Assembly (NCBI GenBank): GCA_049700155.1 | Contig: JBNAVX010000028.1 | Coordinates: 1 to 30,329, forward strand | Source of the DNA: JACAEY01 sp049700155 | Lineage (GTDB): Bacteria > Nitrospirota > Thermodesulfovibrionia > Thermodesulfovibrionales > SM23-35 | DNA length: 30,329 nt | Direction of reading: 5' to 3' | Shown: piece after piece, positions 1-7,829 of the stretch | How positions within the stretch are numbered: the stretch's first letter is position 1 | How the letters are laid out: each line of letters opens with the position of its first letter | The notes under the pieces: model-generated | The model's database searches: none | What the model was told of the DNA's origin: nothing | Seen by the model: the letters and a program-made list of their open reading frames with translations, nothing else | Translations under genes and position numbers: made by a program

Positions 1-361
1 CTATCACAAAAGAAAGATCATCTTCAGGTTCCGGGATAATTAACCTGTCAACTGCGGATTTATTTCTTATTGGTTCACCAAAAACAGGTCCTTCTCTTTC
101 TGAAAATTCAAGGGACATCCCCATCGCCTCAACAGGAATAAGTATATCTGAGAACAAGATGGCTGCATCAACTCCAAGAACATCAACCGGTTGTAGTGTA
201 ACCTCAGCAGCAAGTTCAGGAGTTTTGCACAGTGTAAGAAAATCAACACCAGACCGAATTGACTGATATTGTGGAAGGTATCTCCCAGCCTGGCGCATCA
301 ACCATACAGGCGTGTATTCAACTTTCTCTCCACGACAAGCCCTTAAAAATGTATCGTTCAT
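1..361 (-). CDS. hemE: Uroporphyrinogen decarboxylase, N-terminal part (cut by window edge)
   Basis: HemE removes the four acetate carboxyls of uroporphyrinogen III to give coproporphyrinogen III in the cytoplasm. About 120 N-terminal residues are present and the frame is open at position 1. The protein begins MNDTFLRACRGEKVEYTPVW, followed by the family signature LMRQAGRYLPQY near residues 25-36 and FSDILIPVEAMGM near residues 72-84, which lie around the substrate pocket. The ATG at 361 has a GGAGG at 366-370 just ahead of it. It lies 84 bp downstream of the radical SAM gene on the same strand, so the two are probably co-transcribed. I am very sure of the family; only the C-terminal two thirds is missing, because of the window border. 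Confidence 0.95.
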   Translation of the reverse strand, partial: MNDTFLRACRGEKVEYTPVWLMRQAGRYLPQYQSIRSGVDFLTLCKTPELAAEVTLQPVDVLGVDAAILFSDILIPVEAMGMSLEFSEREGPVFGEPIRNKSAVDRLIIPEPEDDLSFVI

Positions 362-370
362 GAAACCTCC

Positions 371-497
371 TTTGTATTAAAGTTCAAAACTAAAACCCAA
401 AATTCAAAACCAAGGATTGATGACTATAGACTTAAGGAAAATTCCTTATTCACTTTCCTTAGCTTTAAGTTTTAAATTTTGAGTTTTGAGTTTTTTA
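371..497. repeat. Imperfect inverted repeat of TCAAAACT-like units spanning the end of the radical SAM gene
   Basis: Two A-rich/T-rich arms face each other. The left arm (379-410) is built from units such as TTCAAAACTAAAAC. The right arm (464-496), read on the minus strand, is CTCAAAACTCAAAATTTAAAAC. Between them sits a hairpin, TAAGGAA/TTCCTTA with a 2-nt loop at 433-448, which contains the stop codon of the radical SAM gene. The right arm lies inside the coding frame and supplies the lysine-rich C-terminus of that protein. It looks like a degenerate palindromic repeat that landed across the gene end. There is no clear T-run after the hairpin on the minus strand, so I do not call it a terminator. 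Confidence 0.5.
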
Positions 498-1540
498 GGG
501 ATATACCCGCAGAAAGGTTCTTCTTCAAGATAATCACCATATACAGCATACGCCCTCGCACGACATCCTCCACATACAGCTATAAATTCACATGAGCCAC
601 ATTTACCTTTATATTTTTTGAAATTTCGTAGATCCTTAAAAAGTTCTGAGTTTTCCCATATATCCCTGAATGATTGATTCTTAATATTTCCTGCGGGTTT
701 TGGAAAATAACTGCATGGAAGGACATTTCCATCAACATCTATGAGGCATATTAGTTGTCCTGCAATACATCCTTTTGAACCACCTGTTGAGAACTTTAAT
801 GTCCTCCTCTCAAATTTTGTCCCTTCTTCTCTTGATTTCTGTAAGACAATCCTGTAGTAGTGGGGTGCACATGTAGGTCTAACCAGAATATCCTTTTCAT
901 CCTTTTCCATACTATAATGCCAATCGAGTAACTCTTCATAGTCTTCTTTAGAGATCAGCTCATTCATAATCTCCTCACCTCTTCCAGTAGGAACAATCAT
1001 GAACATATACCAGGCAGTTGCACCAAGTTCTTTTGCAAGTTTATAGACCTTGGGAATCTCTTCCTGATTTCTCTTTGTAAAGGAGGAGTTGATTATGAAT
1101 TCAATACCATGTTTCTTAAATAATCTTGCTGCCTTTATAGTTCCTTCAAATGCACCTTGCTGATTTCTAAAGTCGTCATGCACAGATGCTTCAGAGCCAT
1201 CAAGACTTAGAGAAACAATCTTTATCCCCGATGCTTTTATCTTCTCGCATATATCATCAGTAACAAGTGTGCCATTAGTAGCAAGACACATTCTCAGACC
1301 ATTTTCTGTTCCATATCTTGCTATATCAAATACATCTTTTCTTAACAGCGGCTCACCTCCTGAAAGCACAACAACAGGTTTTGCATAATTTGAAATATCA
1401 TCAAGAATTCTATATGCCTCTTTAGTAGAGAAGTCAGGGTGGTCTTTTATTTCCTGTTCAGATGAAGAACGGCAATGGATACAATGGAGATTACATCTCC
1501 TTGTAATCTCCCATGCTATCCATTTTGGAGTAAATTCCAT
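446..1540 (-). CDS. Radical SAM/SPASM heme-biosynthesis protein (AhbD/NirJ family)
   Basis: A 364-residue radical SAM enzyme. The SAM-binding [4Fe-4S] motif CxxxCxxC is at C16, C20 and C23 (CNLHCIHC), followed by a GGEPLL motif. The C-terminal SPASM region carries C-x2-C-x5-C-x2-C (KCGSCEFIAVCGGC) and then RARAYAVYGDYLEEEPFC. This arrangement is typical of AhbD (heme b synthase, which decarboxylates two propionates of Fe-coproporphyrin) and of its NirJ relatives. The gene starts directly after hflX (stop at 1541-1543), with its GGAGG inside the hflX end, and precedes hemE. AhbD belongs to the siroheme-dependent heme route whereas HemE belongs to the classical route, so the exact reaction is open. 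The last ~13 residues (from KTQNLKLK) are encoded by an A-rich repeat and are probably not native. Confidence 0.85.
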   Translation of the reverse strand: MEFTPKWIAWEITRRCNLHCIHCRSSSEQEIKDHPDFSTKEAYRILDDISNYAKPVVVLSGGEPLLRKDVFDIARYGTENGLRMCLATNGTLVTDDICEKIKASGIKIVSLSLDGSEASVHDDFRNQQGAFEGTIKAARLFKKHGIEFIINSSFTKRNQEEIPKVYKLAKELGATAWYMFMIVPTGRGEEIMNELISKEDYEELLDWHYSMEKDEKDILVRPTCAPHYYRIVLQKSREEGTKFERRTLKFSTGGSKGCIAGQLICLIDVDGNVLPCSYFPKPAGNIKNQSFRDIWENSELFKDLRNFKKYKGKCGSCEFIAVCGGCRARAYAVYGDYLEEEPFCGYIPKKLKTQNLKLKAKESE

Positions 1541-3217
1541 CTAAGCAAAACCTCCTACTTCTTCTTTTATTGAAGTAATATGGGCTGAAATTCCTTCTGC
1601 TAAGTTTTTACTCCAGAAATGTTCTTCTATAGCATTCAGAAGAGGCTGAAAAGTGGATGTATCCAGTGCAGATATCGCTATGGCATTATAACGATTTAAC
1701 AGATTTCTTACCTCTTCTTTTCCTATTTTATCTATCTTGTTAAAGACAAGTATTCTTTTTTTATCAGAAAGATGGAGTTCATCAAGTATGTTCTTTACAG
1801 ATTCAATATGTTGTTCAAATCGTGGATTTGAGGCATCAACAATGTGCAGTAATAAGTCAGCATCCTCAAGCTCCTCAAGTGTTGCCTTAAAAGCTGCCAT
1901 AAGGTCCTTTGGAAGATTTCTTATAAAACCAACAGTATCAGTAATAATAATCTCTCTTTCATGTGGGAATCTTAATCTCCTGCTTGCAGTATCAAGTGTT
2001 GCAAACATCTTATCTTCAACAAAGACCGAACTTTTTGTGAGAGAATTAAGAAGTGTTGATTTCCCAGCATTTGTATAGCCTATGATTGAGACGATGGGTA
2101 TACCTCTCTGCACCCTTTTCTGTCTTCTCTGTCTGCGTGCCTCGCTTAGAGATTTGAGTTCCCTTTCCAGTAAGTTTATCCTCTCGCGTACCCGCCTTCT
2201 ATCAACCTCAAGCTTCATCTCACCGGGACCCCTTCCACCAATTCCTCCCATCAAACGTGACATTGCAGTCCCTTTCCCTGTTAGCCGCGGTAGTCTATAT
2301 TTGAGCTGAGCAAGTTCAACCTGCACCTTTCCGTCTTTACTGTGAGCACGTCTTGCAAAGATATCAAGAATTAGCTGTGTTCTATCTATCACTTTCAATT
2401 CAGTCATTTCTGTTATGGATTTTATTTGTGATGGACTGAGGTCCTGGTCAAATATGAGAAAGGTTGCTCCTTTATTCATTGCATTAATAACAAGCTCCTT
2501 TAACTTTCCTTCTCCCATTAGATATTTTGGATTAATCTCTTTCGGTCTCTGGAGAACTGTATCAAGGACAACTACATCGCTTGACAAGGCAAGTTCCTTG
2601 AGCTCTTCTAAGGAGTCTTCTTGCTCATATTTTGGTTTTTCAGATACGCTAACAAGTATAGCCCTTTCTCTTGTGTCTTTCTGGTCGAATAAGATTGCCC
2701 TTTGCATCTCATCTTCAAGTGATTCAATAAATGAATGAAAGTCCATTTTAAAGGAATAAAAATTTTCTTTTGGAAGGATTTCCATCTTCTTCTCTGAACT
2801 CTGAGGCATAAGGTGTGCTACATAGATACTCGCTGGTAAACTATTTTTGATGCTAATGGCAGCGATTAAATCAAGCCTCAATAGGGCAAGGTCTGTAAGG
2901 TCATCCTGGTTCAAGGGTTCTTCTTTAAGATGAGTATGGACAAGTCTGAGCCCCCTTAGGGGTTTCCTTCCCAGTGGATAATCCTCAAGTGGAGGTATTG
3001 TAATGCCTTTTGCATCACCAACAATTACATGGGTGATAATACCACCTCTATCAACTAATATTCCTATCTGGCGATATATTTCAGAAGAAATCTCTGTAAG
3101 GTATCTGGCGAGTTCAGGACTGACTATCTCGCTATGTATTTTCCTGCGATATACCCTCTCGAGGGAGTCAAGATAACCGGACCTGAGTCCTGATAGATTT
3201 CCGTAAAGTGCTGGTAT
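1541..3217 (-). CDS. hflX: GTPase HflX, full length with apparent AUA start
   Basis: HflX is a ribosome-associated GTPase that splits 70S or 100S ribosomes under stress. The glycine-rich HflX linker (GGRGPGEMKLEVDRRR) is followed by the G domain: G1 GYTNAGKS, G3 DTVGF and G4 NKID. The first conventional start is TTG at 2914, but the frame stays open 101 codons upstream and encodes the usual HflX N-terminal domain (PALYGNLSGLRSGYLDSLER, then VHTHLKEEPLNQDDLTDLAL). The upstream in-frame stop is TGA at 3245-3247. Between that stop and the conserved residues there is no ATG, GTG or TTG. A GGAGG at 3224-3228 lies 6 nt before an ATA at 3217-3215, so I place the start there (558 residues). It sits 34 bp after the transporter gene and directly before the radical SAM gene. 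Confidence 0.85.
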   Translation of the reverse strand: MPALYGNLSGLRSGYLDSLERVYRRKIHSEIVSPELARYLTEISSEIYRQIGILVDRGGIITHVIVGDAKGITIPPLEDYPLGRKPLRGLRLVHTHLKEEPLNQDDLTDLALLRLDLIAAISIKNSLPASIYVAHLMPQSSEKKMEILPKENFYSFKMDFHSFIESLEDEMQRAILFDQKDTRERAILVSVSEKPKYEQEDSLEELKELALSSDVVVLDTVLQRPKEINPKYLMGEGKLKELVINAMNKGATFLIFDQDLSPSQIKSITEMTELKVIDRTQLILDIFARRAHSKDGKVQVELAQLKYRLPRLTGKGTAMSRLMGGIGGRGPGEMKLEVDRRRVRERINLLERELKSLSEARRQRRQKRVQRGIPIVSIIGYTNAGKSTLLNSLTKSSVFVEDKMFATLDTASRRLRFPHEREIIITDTVGFIRNLPKDLMAAFKATLEELEDADLLLHIVDASNPRFEQHIESVKNILDELHLSDKKRILVFNKIDKIGKEEVRNLLNRYNAIAISALDTSTFQPLLNAIEEHFWSKNLAEGISAHITSIKEEVGGFA

Positions 3218-3251
3218 ATATATCCTCCGATTTTCTATATTATATCATAAT

Positions 3252-4118
3252 TTAAAATCGTGAAATTTTTAAGGTGTAATAACCTGAAAATATGATTAAT
3301 GCACCACCAATTAGTGACATTGATGAAGGATACTCACTTAAGAAAATTGAACCAAAAAATATTGCACCGATTGGTTCAAGATATCCAAGAACAGCAGCCC
3401 TGTTAGCAGAAACGTACTGAAGACCTTTGAAATATAAAATAGGTGCGATAGTTGAATGAACAATGCCCATTGTTAAATAACTCCACAGTGCATGTAGAGG
3501 AAATTCTCTTACAAAAGGAGCAAGTAGAAATGTAATAACTGCATTTGAAAAAAAAGCAAATACAAGAGGATGGAAGTTTTGAGACTGAATCCTCAGATAA
3601 ATAATTATTATTGCATAAGCAAGTCCTGAAATAAGACCAGCTATAACGCCTGCCATCTCTCTTCCATTAAATGTGAATCCATCAAGCATAACCCAGAGTC
3701 CGGCAGATGCAATAACTATAGCAATGATAATCTTTCTTGTAATCTTTTCCTTTAGAAAAACAGGTGCGAGAAATGCAACAAACACAGGGGCTGTATAATG
3801 TGTAAGCACAGCATTTGCTATTGAGGTATTTTTGAATGCATAGAAATAAGTGAATGTGTTTAAAAGGGAAAGACAACCAAGAATTGCGGGATACCTGAGA
3901 ATTTTGATTTTTGGAATCTCTTTTCGATAATTTTTCCTGAATAAGATAATCCCCTGAACAATAAGAGAAGTCAATAATGAATAGAACATAAGTATATGAA
4001 TTTCAACCCCTGATAGTCTTACAACAACACCTAATGAGCTCCATAATAAAATAGCAATAATGATGTACAGAGAGCTTAGTGGAATCTTACTCAAGTGGAA
4101 GTGATTTGAGGGATTCAA
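3252..4118 (-). CDS. EamA/DMT-superfamily membrane transporter
   Basis: A 288-residue, very hydrophobic protein with about ten membrane segments and the two-repeat layout of EamA (drug/metabolite transporter) exporters. Family-typical stretches include ANAVLTHYTAPVFVAFLA in the first half and RAAVLGYLEPIGAIFFG in the second. The substrate cannot be read from the sequence. It lies in the plasma membrane. The TTG start at 4118 overlaps the end of the nicotinate phosphoribosyltransferase gene by 32 bp and has an AGGAAGAG ahead of it. Another TTG at 4094, overlapping that gene's stop, is possible. Close packing with pncB upstream and hflX downstream suggests co-transcription, but no functional link is evident. 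Confidence 0.8.
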   Translation of the reverse strand: MNPSNHFHLSKIPLSSLYIIIAILLWSSLGVVVRLSGVEIHILMFYSLLTSLIVQGIILFRKNYRKEIPKIKILRYPAILGCLSLLNTFTYFYAFKNTSIANAVLTHYTAPVFVAFLAPVFLKEKITRKIIIAIVIASAGLWVMLDGFTFNGREMAGVIAGLISGLAYAIIIIYLRIQSQNFHPLVFAFFSNAVITFLLAPFVREFPLHALWSYLTMGIVHSTIAPILYFKGLQYVSANRAAVLGYLEPIGAIFFGSIFLSEYPSSMSLIGGALIIFSGYYTLKISRF

Positions 4119-5247
4119 TCACTCTCTTCCTGATTTTTGATGGTGGTTCAGGCTTTATAAGATATTTACCTCTGTCAAGAACAGGAATTAATATGTCCTC
4201 AAATTTATGACCACAGGAACTGGTGTAATGTTTTTTCACATTATGCACAATTTTTCTCTCTCCACACTTAGAACAAGAAAGAACCCTCTTACTACCAGAC
4301 CATTTTCCTCTTTTGGATAAAGGCTTCCCTTCAACCTCCATAATATCCATTGCATAATCAACAACAGGTGCATTGCTTATAGATGTTCCTATACCATAAC
4401 CATCAACAATAGGATTTAAAACAGGTATATCAGTTTCCTTTATACCACCACTAACATAAAATTTTATGTTTTTATAGCCTCTTATATTTAGCTCCCATCT
4501 ACATTCTTCAAGGAGCCTATAGAAGTTCCCTCTCCTCGATGAAGGTGTATCAAATCTGACCGCATAGAGTCTCTCTCCAAGTTCTCTTGCAACATTAAGG
4601 CATTCAAACTTTTCATCAAGGAATGTATCAATCAATGCCACCCTCTTGACTTTTGGTTCTAATACTTCATCATATGCTTTCAGGGCATCAACTGTAGAAC
4701 CAAAACAAATAATGAGGGCATGGGGCATAGTTCCCATAGGGTCTTCACCTATTAATTCACCAGACTTTACTACAGCAACTCCATCGCAACCTCCTATATA
4801 GGCATTTCTTTCTATCATAGGAGCTATTGTAGGATGCATTCTACGGGCACCAAAGCTTACAACAAGCCTATCTCCAGCAAGCTTTTTAAACCTTGCTGCT
4901 TTCGTTGCAATTCCAGATGCCTGGCATATCAGACCAAGAATAGCGGTTTCAAAAATACAAAAGTCCTGATACTTTCCCTCAATCTCCATTACTGGTTCAT
5001 ATGGATAAAAGACAGTTCCTTCTCTCATTGCCCTTACCTTTACAGGTAGATGTTTCATAAGATACATTGCCTCTTCAAGACCTGCAAATAATGCCCATTG
5101 CCATGTCTCGGGTAAACTTTTAGCGATGAACTCTGCTTTGACTACGGGATTTACTCCCTTTGTTTTAAGTATCTTCAATGATCTTTCAAAATATACATCA
5201 GTGATTTTGCCTTCAATAATCTCCTGAGGGTTTGCTATATGGAACAT
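4087..5247 (-). CDS. pncB: Nicotinate phosphoribosyltransferase
   Basis: A 386-residue enzyme that joins nicotinate to PRPP, giving nicotinate mononucleotide in the NAD salvage (Preiss-Handler) pathway. The sequence shows SFGARRMHPTIAPMIERNAY in the first half, the RFDTPSSRRGNF region, FYVSGGI, and the phosphate-binding stretch YGIGTSISNAPVVDYAMDI. Near the C-terminus, after GKPLSKRGKWSGSKRV, there is a putative zinc-binding cluster, CSKCGE followed about 20 residues later by SCGHK, as in several short NAPRTase-type proteins of archaea and deep-branching bacteria. The ATG has a strong AGGAGGG at a good distance. The region upstream of the ribosome-binding site is occupied by a copy of the 167-bp repeat (5266-5432). 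Confidence 0.9.
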   Translation of the reverse strand: MFHIANPQEIIEGKITDVYFERSLKILKTKGVNPVVKAEFIAKSLPETWQWALFAGLEEAMYLMKHLPVKVRAMREGTVFYPYEPVMEIEGKYQDFCIFETAILGLICQASGIATKAARFKKLAGDRLVVSFGARRMHPTIAPMIERNAYIGGCDGVAVVKSGELIGEDPMGTMPHALIICFGSTVDALKAYDEVLEPKVKRVALIDTFLDEKFECLNVARELGERLYAVRFDTPSSRRGNFYRLLEECRWELNIRGYKNIKFYVSGGIKETDIPVLNPIVDGYGIGTSISNAPVVDYAMDIMEVEGKPLSKRGKWSGSKRVLSCSKCGERKIVHNVKKHYTSSCGHKFEDILIPVLDRGKYLIKPEPPSKIRKRVIESLKSLPLE

Positions 5248-5265
5248 AAAATGCCCTCCTCTTAA

Positions 5266-5432
5266 TTTAACTTATATTATTAATAAAATTCTTGGCAGAT
5301 GCAGTATTTGAGCGGATTTAAATTCTTTCGAAGAAAGAATTTACCTCGGAGGCTCGATCTTAATCGAGCCGAGAATGAGCGAGAATACTGCATCTGCCAA
5401 TTACTCATAAATTTATGAATTAAGTGGGCTAA
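5266..5432 (-). repeat. 167-bp MITE-like palindromic element, copy 1 (inverted relative to copies 2 and 3)
   Basis: The 109-bp core (5292-5400) is bounded by a perfect 17-bp inverted repeat, TTGGCAGATGCAGTATT and its complement. Inside are two hairpins: an 11-bp stem at 5319-5343 (TAAATTCTTTC, loop GAA) and an 8-bp stem at 5351-5370 (GGCTCGAT, loop CTTA). Together they can fold as a three-stem cloverleaf. Outside the core a degenerate outer inverted repeat, of the type CTTAACCCA..TTATTCATAAA, extends the homology to 167 bp. This copy has the most perfect stems. By hand alignment its core differs from copy 3 at 2 and from copy 2 at 5 of 109 positions. No open frame or transposase is inside. 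It occupies most of the 271-bp gap between pncB and glgP. Confidence 0.85.
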
Positions 5433-5518
5433 CTCAACATATTAAAGTCTCTAATGAATGTAATAATATATCATTTCTTCCCACTTATAAAGATAATGTC
5501 AATCTACTTTTTGAAAAA

Positions 5519-7654
5519 CTATTTGGCAGTTAGTTTTTCAGATGCTGATTTGAGTGCATTCTGATAAAACCTTAAGGTATACTCTTTTACCATTCTTCTT
5601 GCACTGAATAATGGAGTAACACTTTTTATTGCCTCTTTCATGACCTTAACCCAGCCAACAGGAGTTCCAAATTCATCTACTTCGTAATAAAGAGGGATAA
5701 CCTCCTTCTCAAGTAGTTCATAGATTGCCTCTGCATCTTCATCTTCTCCTGTTCCAGTAAATGCCCATCCATTTTTGCTATTAAAACCTTCTAACCACCA
5801 TCCGTCAAGGATGCTGAGATGTGGAACTCCGTTCAATGAAGCCTTCATTCCACTTGTACCACAGGCTTCTAAAGGGGGTTTTGGATTATTAAGCCATAGA
5901 TCAACTCCATGGACCATATACTGTGCGAGTTGTTCATCGTAATTTTCCACAAATGCGACTCTGCCTCCAAGTTCAGGATTGATTGCAAATTTGAATATAT
6001 GCTGAAGAATTCTTTTTCCTTCATTGTCAGCAGGATGGGCTTTTCCTGCAAATATAATCTGGACAGGTCTCCAGCGATTGTTGACTATCTTTTTCAGGCG
6101 TTCAAGATCATAGAAGATGAGAGAAGCACGCTTGTAAGATGTAAAACGGCGTGCAAAACCGATAGTTAAGGTCAGAGGATCAAGCAATGCACCACCTGAT
6201 ATAATATTTACTGGATTGATCCTGTTTTCCGTCCATCTTTTACGTGCCTGTTCCCTTATAAAATTAATAAGTTTAATCTTAAGCCAGTAGTGGACCTGCC
6301 ATAATTCTTTATCAGGTATTTCATCAATTAATTCCCATATATCAGGATTATCGTGGTCATCTAACCAGTTTGGACCGAGATACTTATTAAATAGTAGGCT
6401 TATTTTTGGTTCTACCCATGTAGGCACATGAATTCCATTTGTTATATAAGAAACAGGGCAATCTTTTTCATCCCTTTTATCCCAGAGATGTTGCCACATT
6501 TGGCATGTTATTTCTCTGTGCTTCTTGCTGACACCATTGGAATAATTTGACATTTTCAACGAGAATACGGTCATATTGAAGCCGGCTCCCGGGTCTTTTG
6601 GATCAATCCCTAACTTAAAGAATTCTTCACGGCTCAGACCAAGACAAGGATAACAATGGCTGAAATATTTTTCCATCAGAGTGAATGGAAAGACATCATG
6701 TCCTGATGGTAAAGATGTATGAGTAGTGAATATAGTTGTTGCACGCACTTGCTCGACTGCATCTTCAAATTTCATACCTTCTTCTATCCATTCTCTAATC
6801 CTCTCAATGATCGCAAAGGCTGAGTGACCTTCGTTCAAATGTATTATAGAATGTTTAATACCAAGTGCTTTTAATACTGCGATACCACCCATACCAAGCA
6901 CTATCTCCTGGCGGAGACGTTGCTCAATATCACCAATATATAGATGTAATGCCACTGTTCTGTTCCATGGGTCATTCATATCTATATCTGTATCTAAAAG
7001 GTATAAAGGAATACGACCGATATTAACCTTCCATACAGCTACAAATATTGGAGGTTCCATATATGGAACCCTGACGATTAAATGTTCTCCCTTTTCATTC
7101 ATTACTCTTTCAATGGGAGCAGCATCTCTTTCAAGTACCTCATCTATGTCTTCCTGCCATCCATCCATTCTGATCTTCTGTCGTAAATATCCTTCAGGAT
7201 ACATGAATCCAATAGCTATCATAGGGATACCAAGGTCACTGCATTCTTTAATGTAATCTCCAGCTAAAAAACCTAAACCACCGGCGTAAAATGGTAGAGA
7301 GTGATGGAGACCGTACTCTGCAGAGAAATAAGCTATAGGCTCGCACGTTGGGGTAAGTATATTTTCTAAGAACCAACAGGTTTTTGATTGCATATATTCA
7401 TTAAACCTGTTCAGAAGATCAGAATAATATTTAAAATAATCCGGATTATTTGCAGTAGATTTGAGAACTTCTTCGGGTACATCCCTTAACATTTTTACTG
7501 GATTATGTCTGCTTTCCTTCCATGCAACTCTGTCTATCATCTTGAATACCATTCTTGCTTCAGGATGCCAGCTCCACCAGAGGTTGTATGCGAGCTTAAC
7601 AATATTTGATATGTTTTCAGGAATCTTCTGGAATCTATCTTTTATCTCATCCAT
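5519..7654 (-). CDS. glgP: Alpha-glucan (glycogen/maltodextrin) phosphorylase
   Basis: A 711-residue enzyme of the short alpha-glucan phosphorylase type, releasing glucose-1-phosphate from storage glucan with a PLP cofactor. The N-terminal part has AYNLWWSWHPEA and YFSAEYGLHHSLPFYAGGLG. The PLP-lysine region EACGTSGMKASLNG lies near residue 600 and is followed by SILDGWW. The glucosyl-site HTSLPSGHDVF and FTSYKRA motifs are also present. Length is normal for this subfamily. The ATG at 7654 has no recognisable Shine-Dalgarno; its 5' leader is formed by repeat copy 2, whose edge is 4 bp away. Copy 1 lies just beyond its 3' end in opposite orientation. Its likely partners glgB and a GH57 enzyme are about 9 kb away on the same strand. 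Confidence 0.93.
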   Translation of the reverse strand: MDEIKDRFQKIPENISNIVKLAYNLWWSWHPEARMVFKMIDRVAWKESRHNPVKMLRDVPEEVLKSTANNPDYFKYYSDLLNRFNEYMQSKTCWFLENILTPTCEPIAYFSAEYGLHHSLPFYAGGLGFLAGDYIKECSDLGIPMIAIGFMYPEGYLRQKIRMDGWQEDIDEVLERDAAPIERVMNEKGEHLIVRVPYMEPPIFVAVWKVNIGRIPLYLLDTDIDMNDPWNRTVALHLYIGDIEQRLRQEIVLGMGGIAVLKALGIKHSIIHLNEGHSAFAIIERIREWIEEGMKFEDAVEQVRATTIFTTHTSLPSGHDVFPFTLMEKYFSHCYPCLGLSREEFFKLGIDPKDPGAGFNMTVFSLKMSNYSNGVSKKHREITCQMWQHLWDKRDEKDCPVSYITNGIHVPTWVEPKISLLFNKYLGPNWLDDHDNPDIWELIDEIPDKELWQVHYWLKIKLINFIREQARKRWTENRINPVNIISGGALLDPLTLTIGFARRFTSYKRASLIFYDLERLKKIVNNRWRPVQIIFAGKAHPADNEGKRILQHIFKFAINPELGGRVAFVENYDEQLAQYMVHGVDLWLNNPKPPLEACGTSGMKASLNGVPHLSILDGWWLEGFNSKNGWAFTGTGEDEDAEAIYELLEKEVIPLYYEVDEFGTPVGWVKVMKEAIKSVTPLFSARRMVKEYTLRFYQNALKSASEKLTAK

Positions 7655-7658
7655 AACT

Positions 7659-7825
7659 TTGATCTACTTAATTCATAAATTAATATGTGATTGGCAGATA
7701 CAGTATTTTCGCTCATTCTCGGCTCGATTAAAATAGAGCCTCCGAGGTAAATTCTTTCTTCGAAAGAATTTAAATCCGCTCAAACACTGCATCTGCCAAA
7801 AATTTTATCGAATAATATGGGTTTA
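7659..7825 (+). repeat. 167-bp MITE-like palindromic element, copy 2
   Basis: The core at 7691-7799 is 109 bp, the same length as the other copies. It differs from copy 1 (reverse complement) at five positions. Two of these break pairs in the outer 17-bp stem (TTGGCAGATACAGTATT), and one weakens the GGCTCGAT hairpin (ATCGAGCC became ATAGAGCC). The outer flanks, ACTTAATTCATAAAT on the left and AAATTTTATCGAATAATATGGGTT on the right side (7800 onward), match copy 3. It fills the space between the htrA stop (7830-7832) and the glgP start (7654), so the glgP leader is element-derived. Confidence 0.85.
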
Positions 7826-7829
7826 TTTT

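Noticed and set aside
433..448. Hairpin TAAGGAA/TTCCTTA at the radical SAM stop as a terminator
   Set aside because: It is A/T-rich, overlaps the stop codon and has no following T-run; hemE is downstream and probably co-transcribed.
3244..3260. ATG at 3246-3248 upstream of hflX as a conventional start
   Set aside because: It is out of frame with hflX and reads only ATG ATA TAA.
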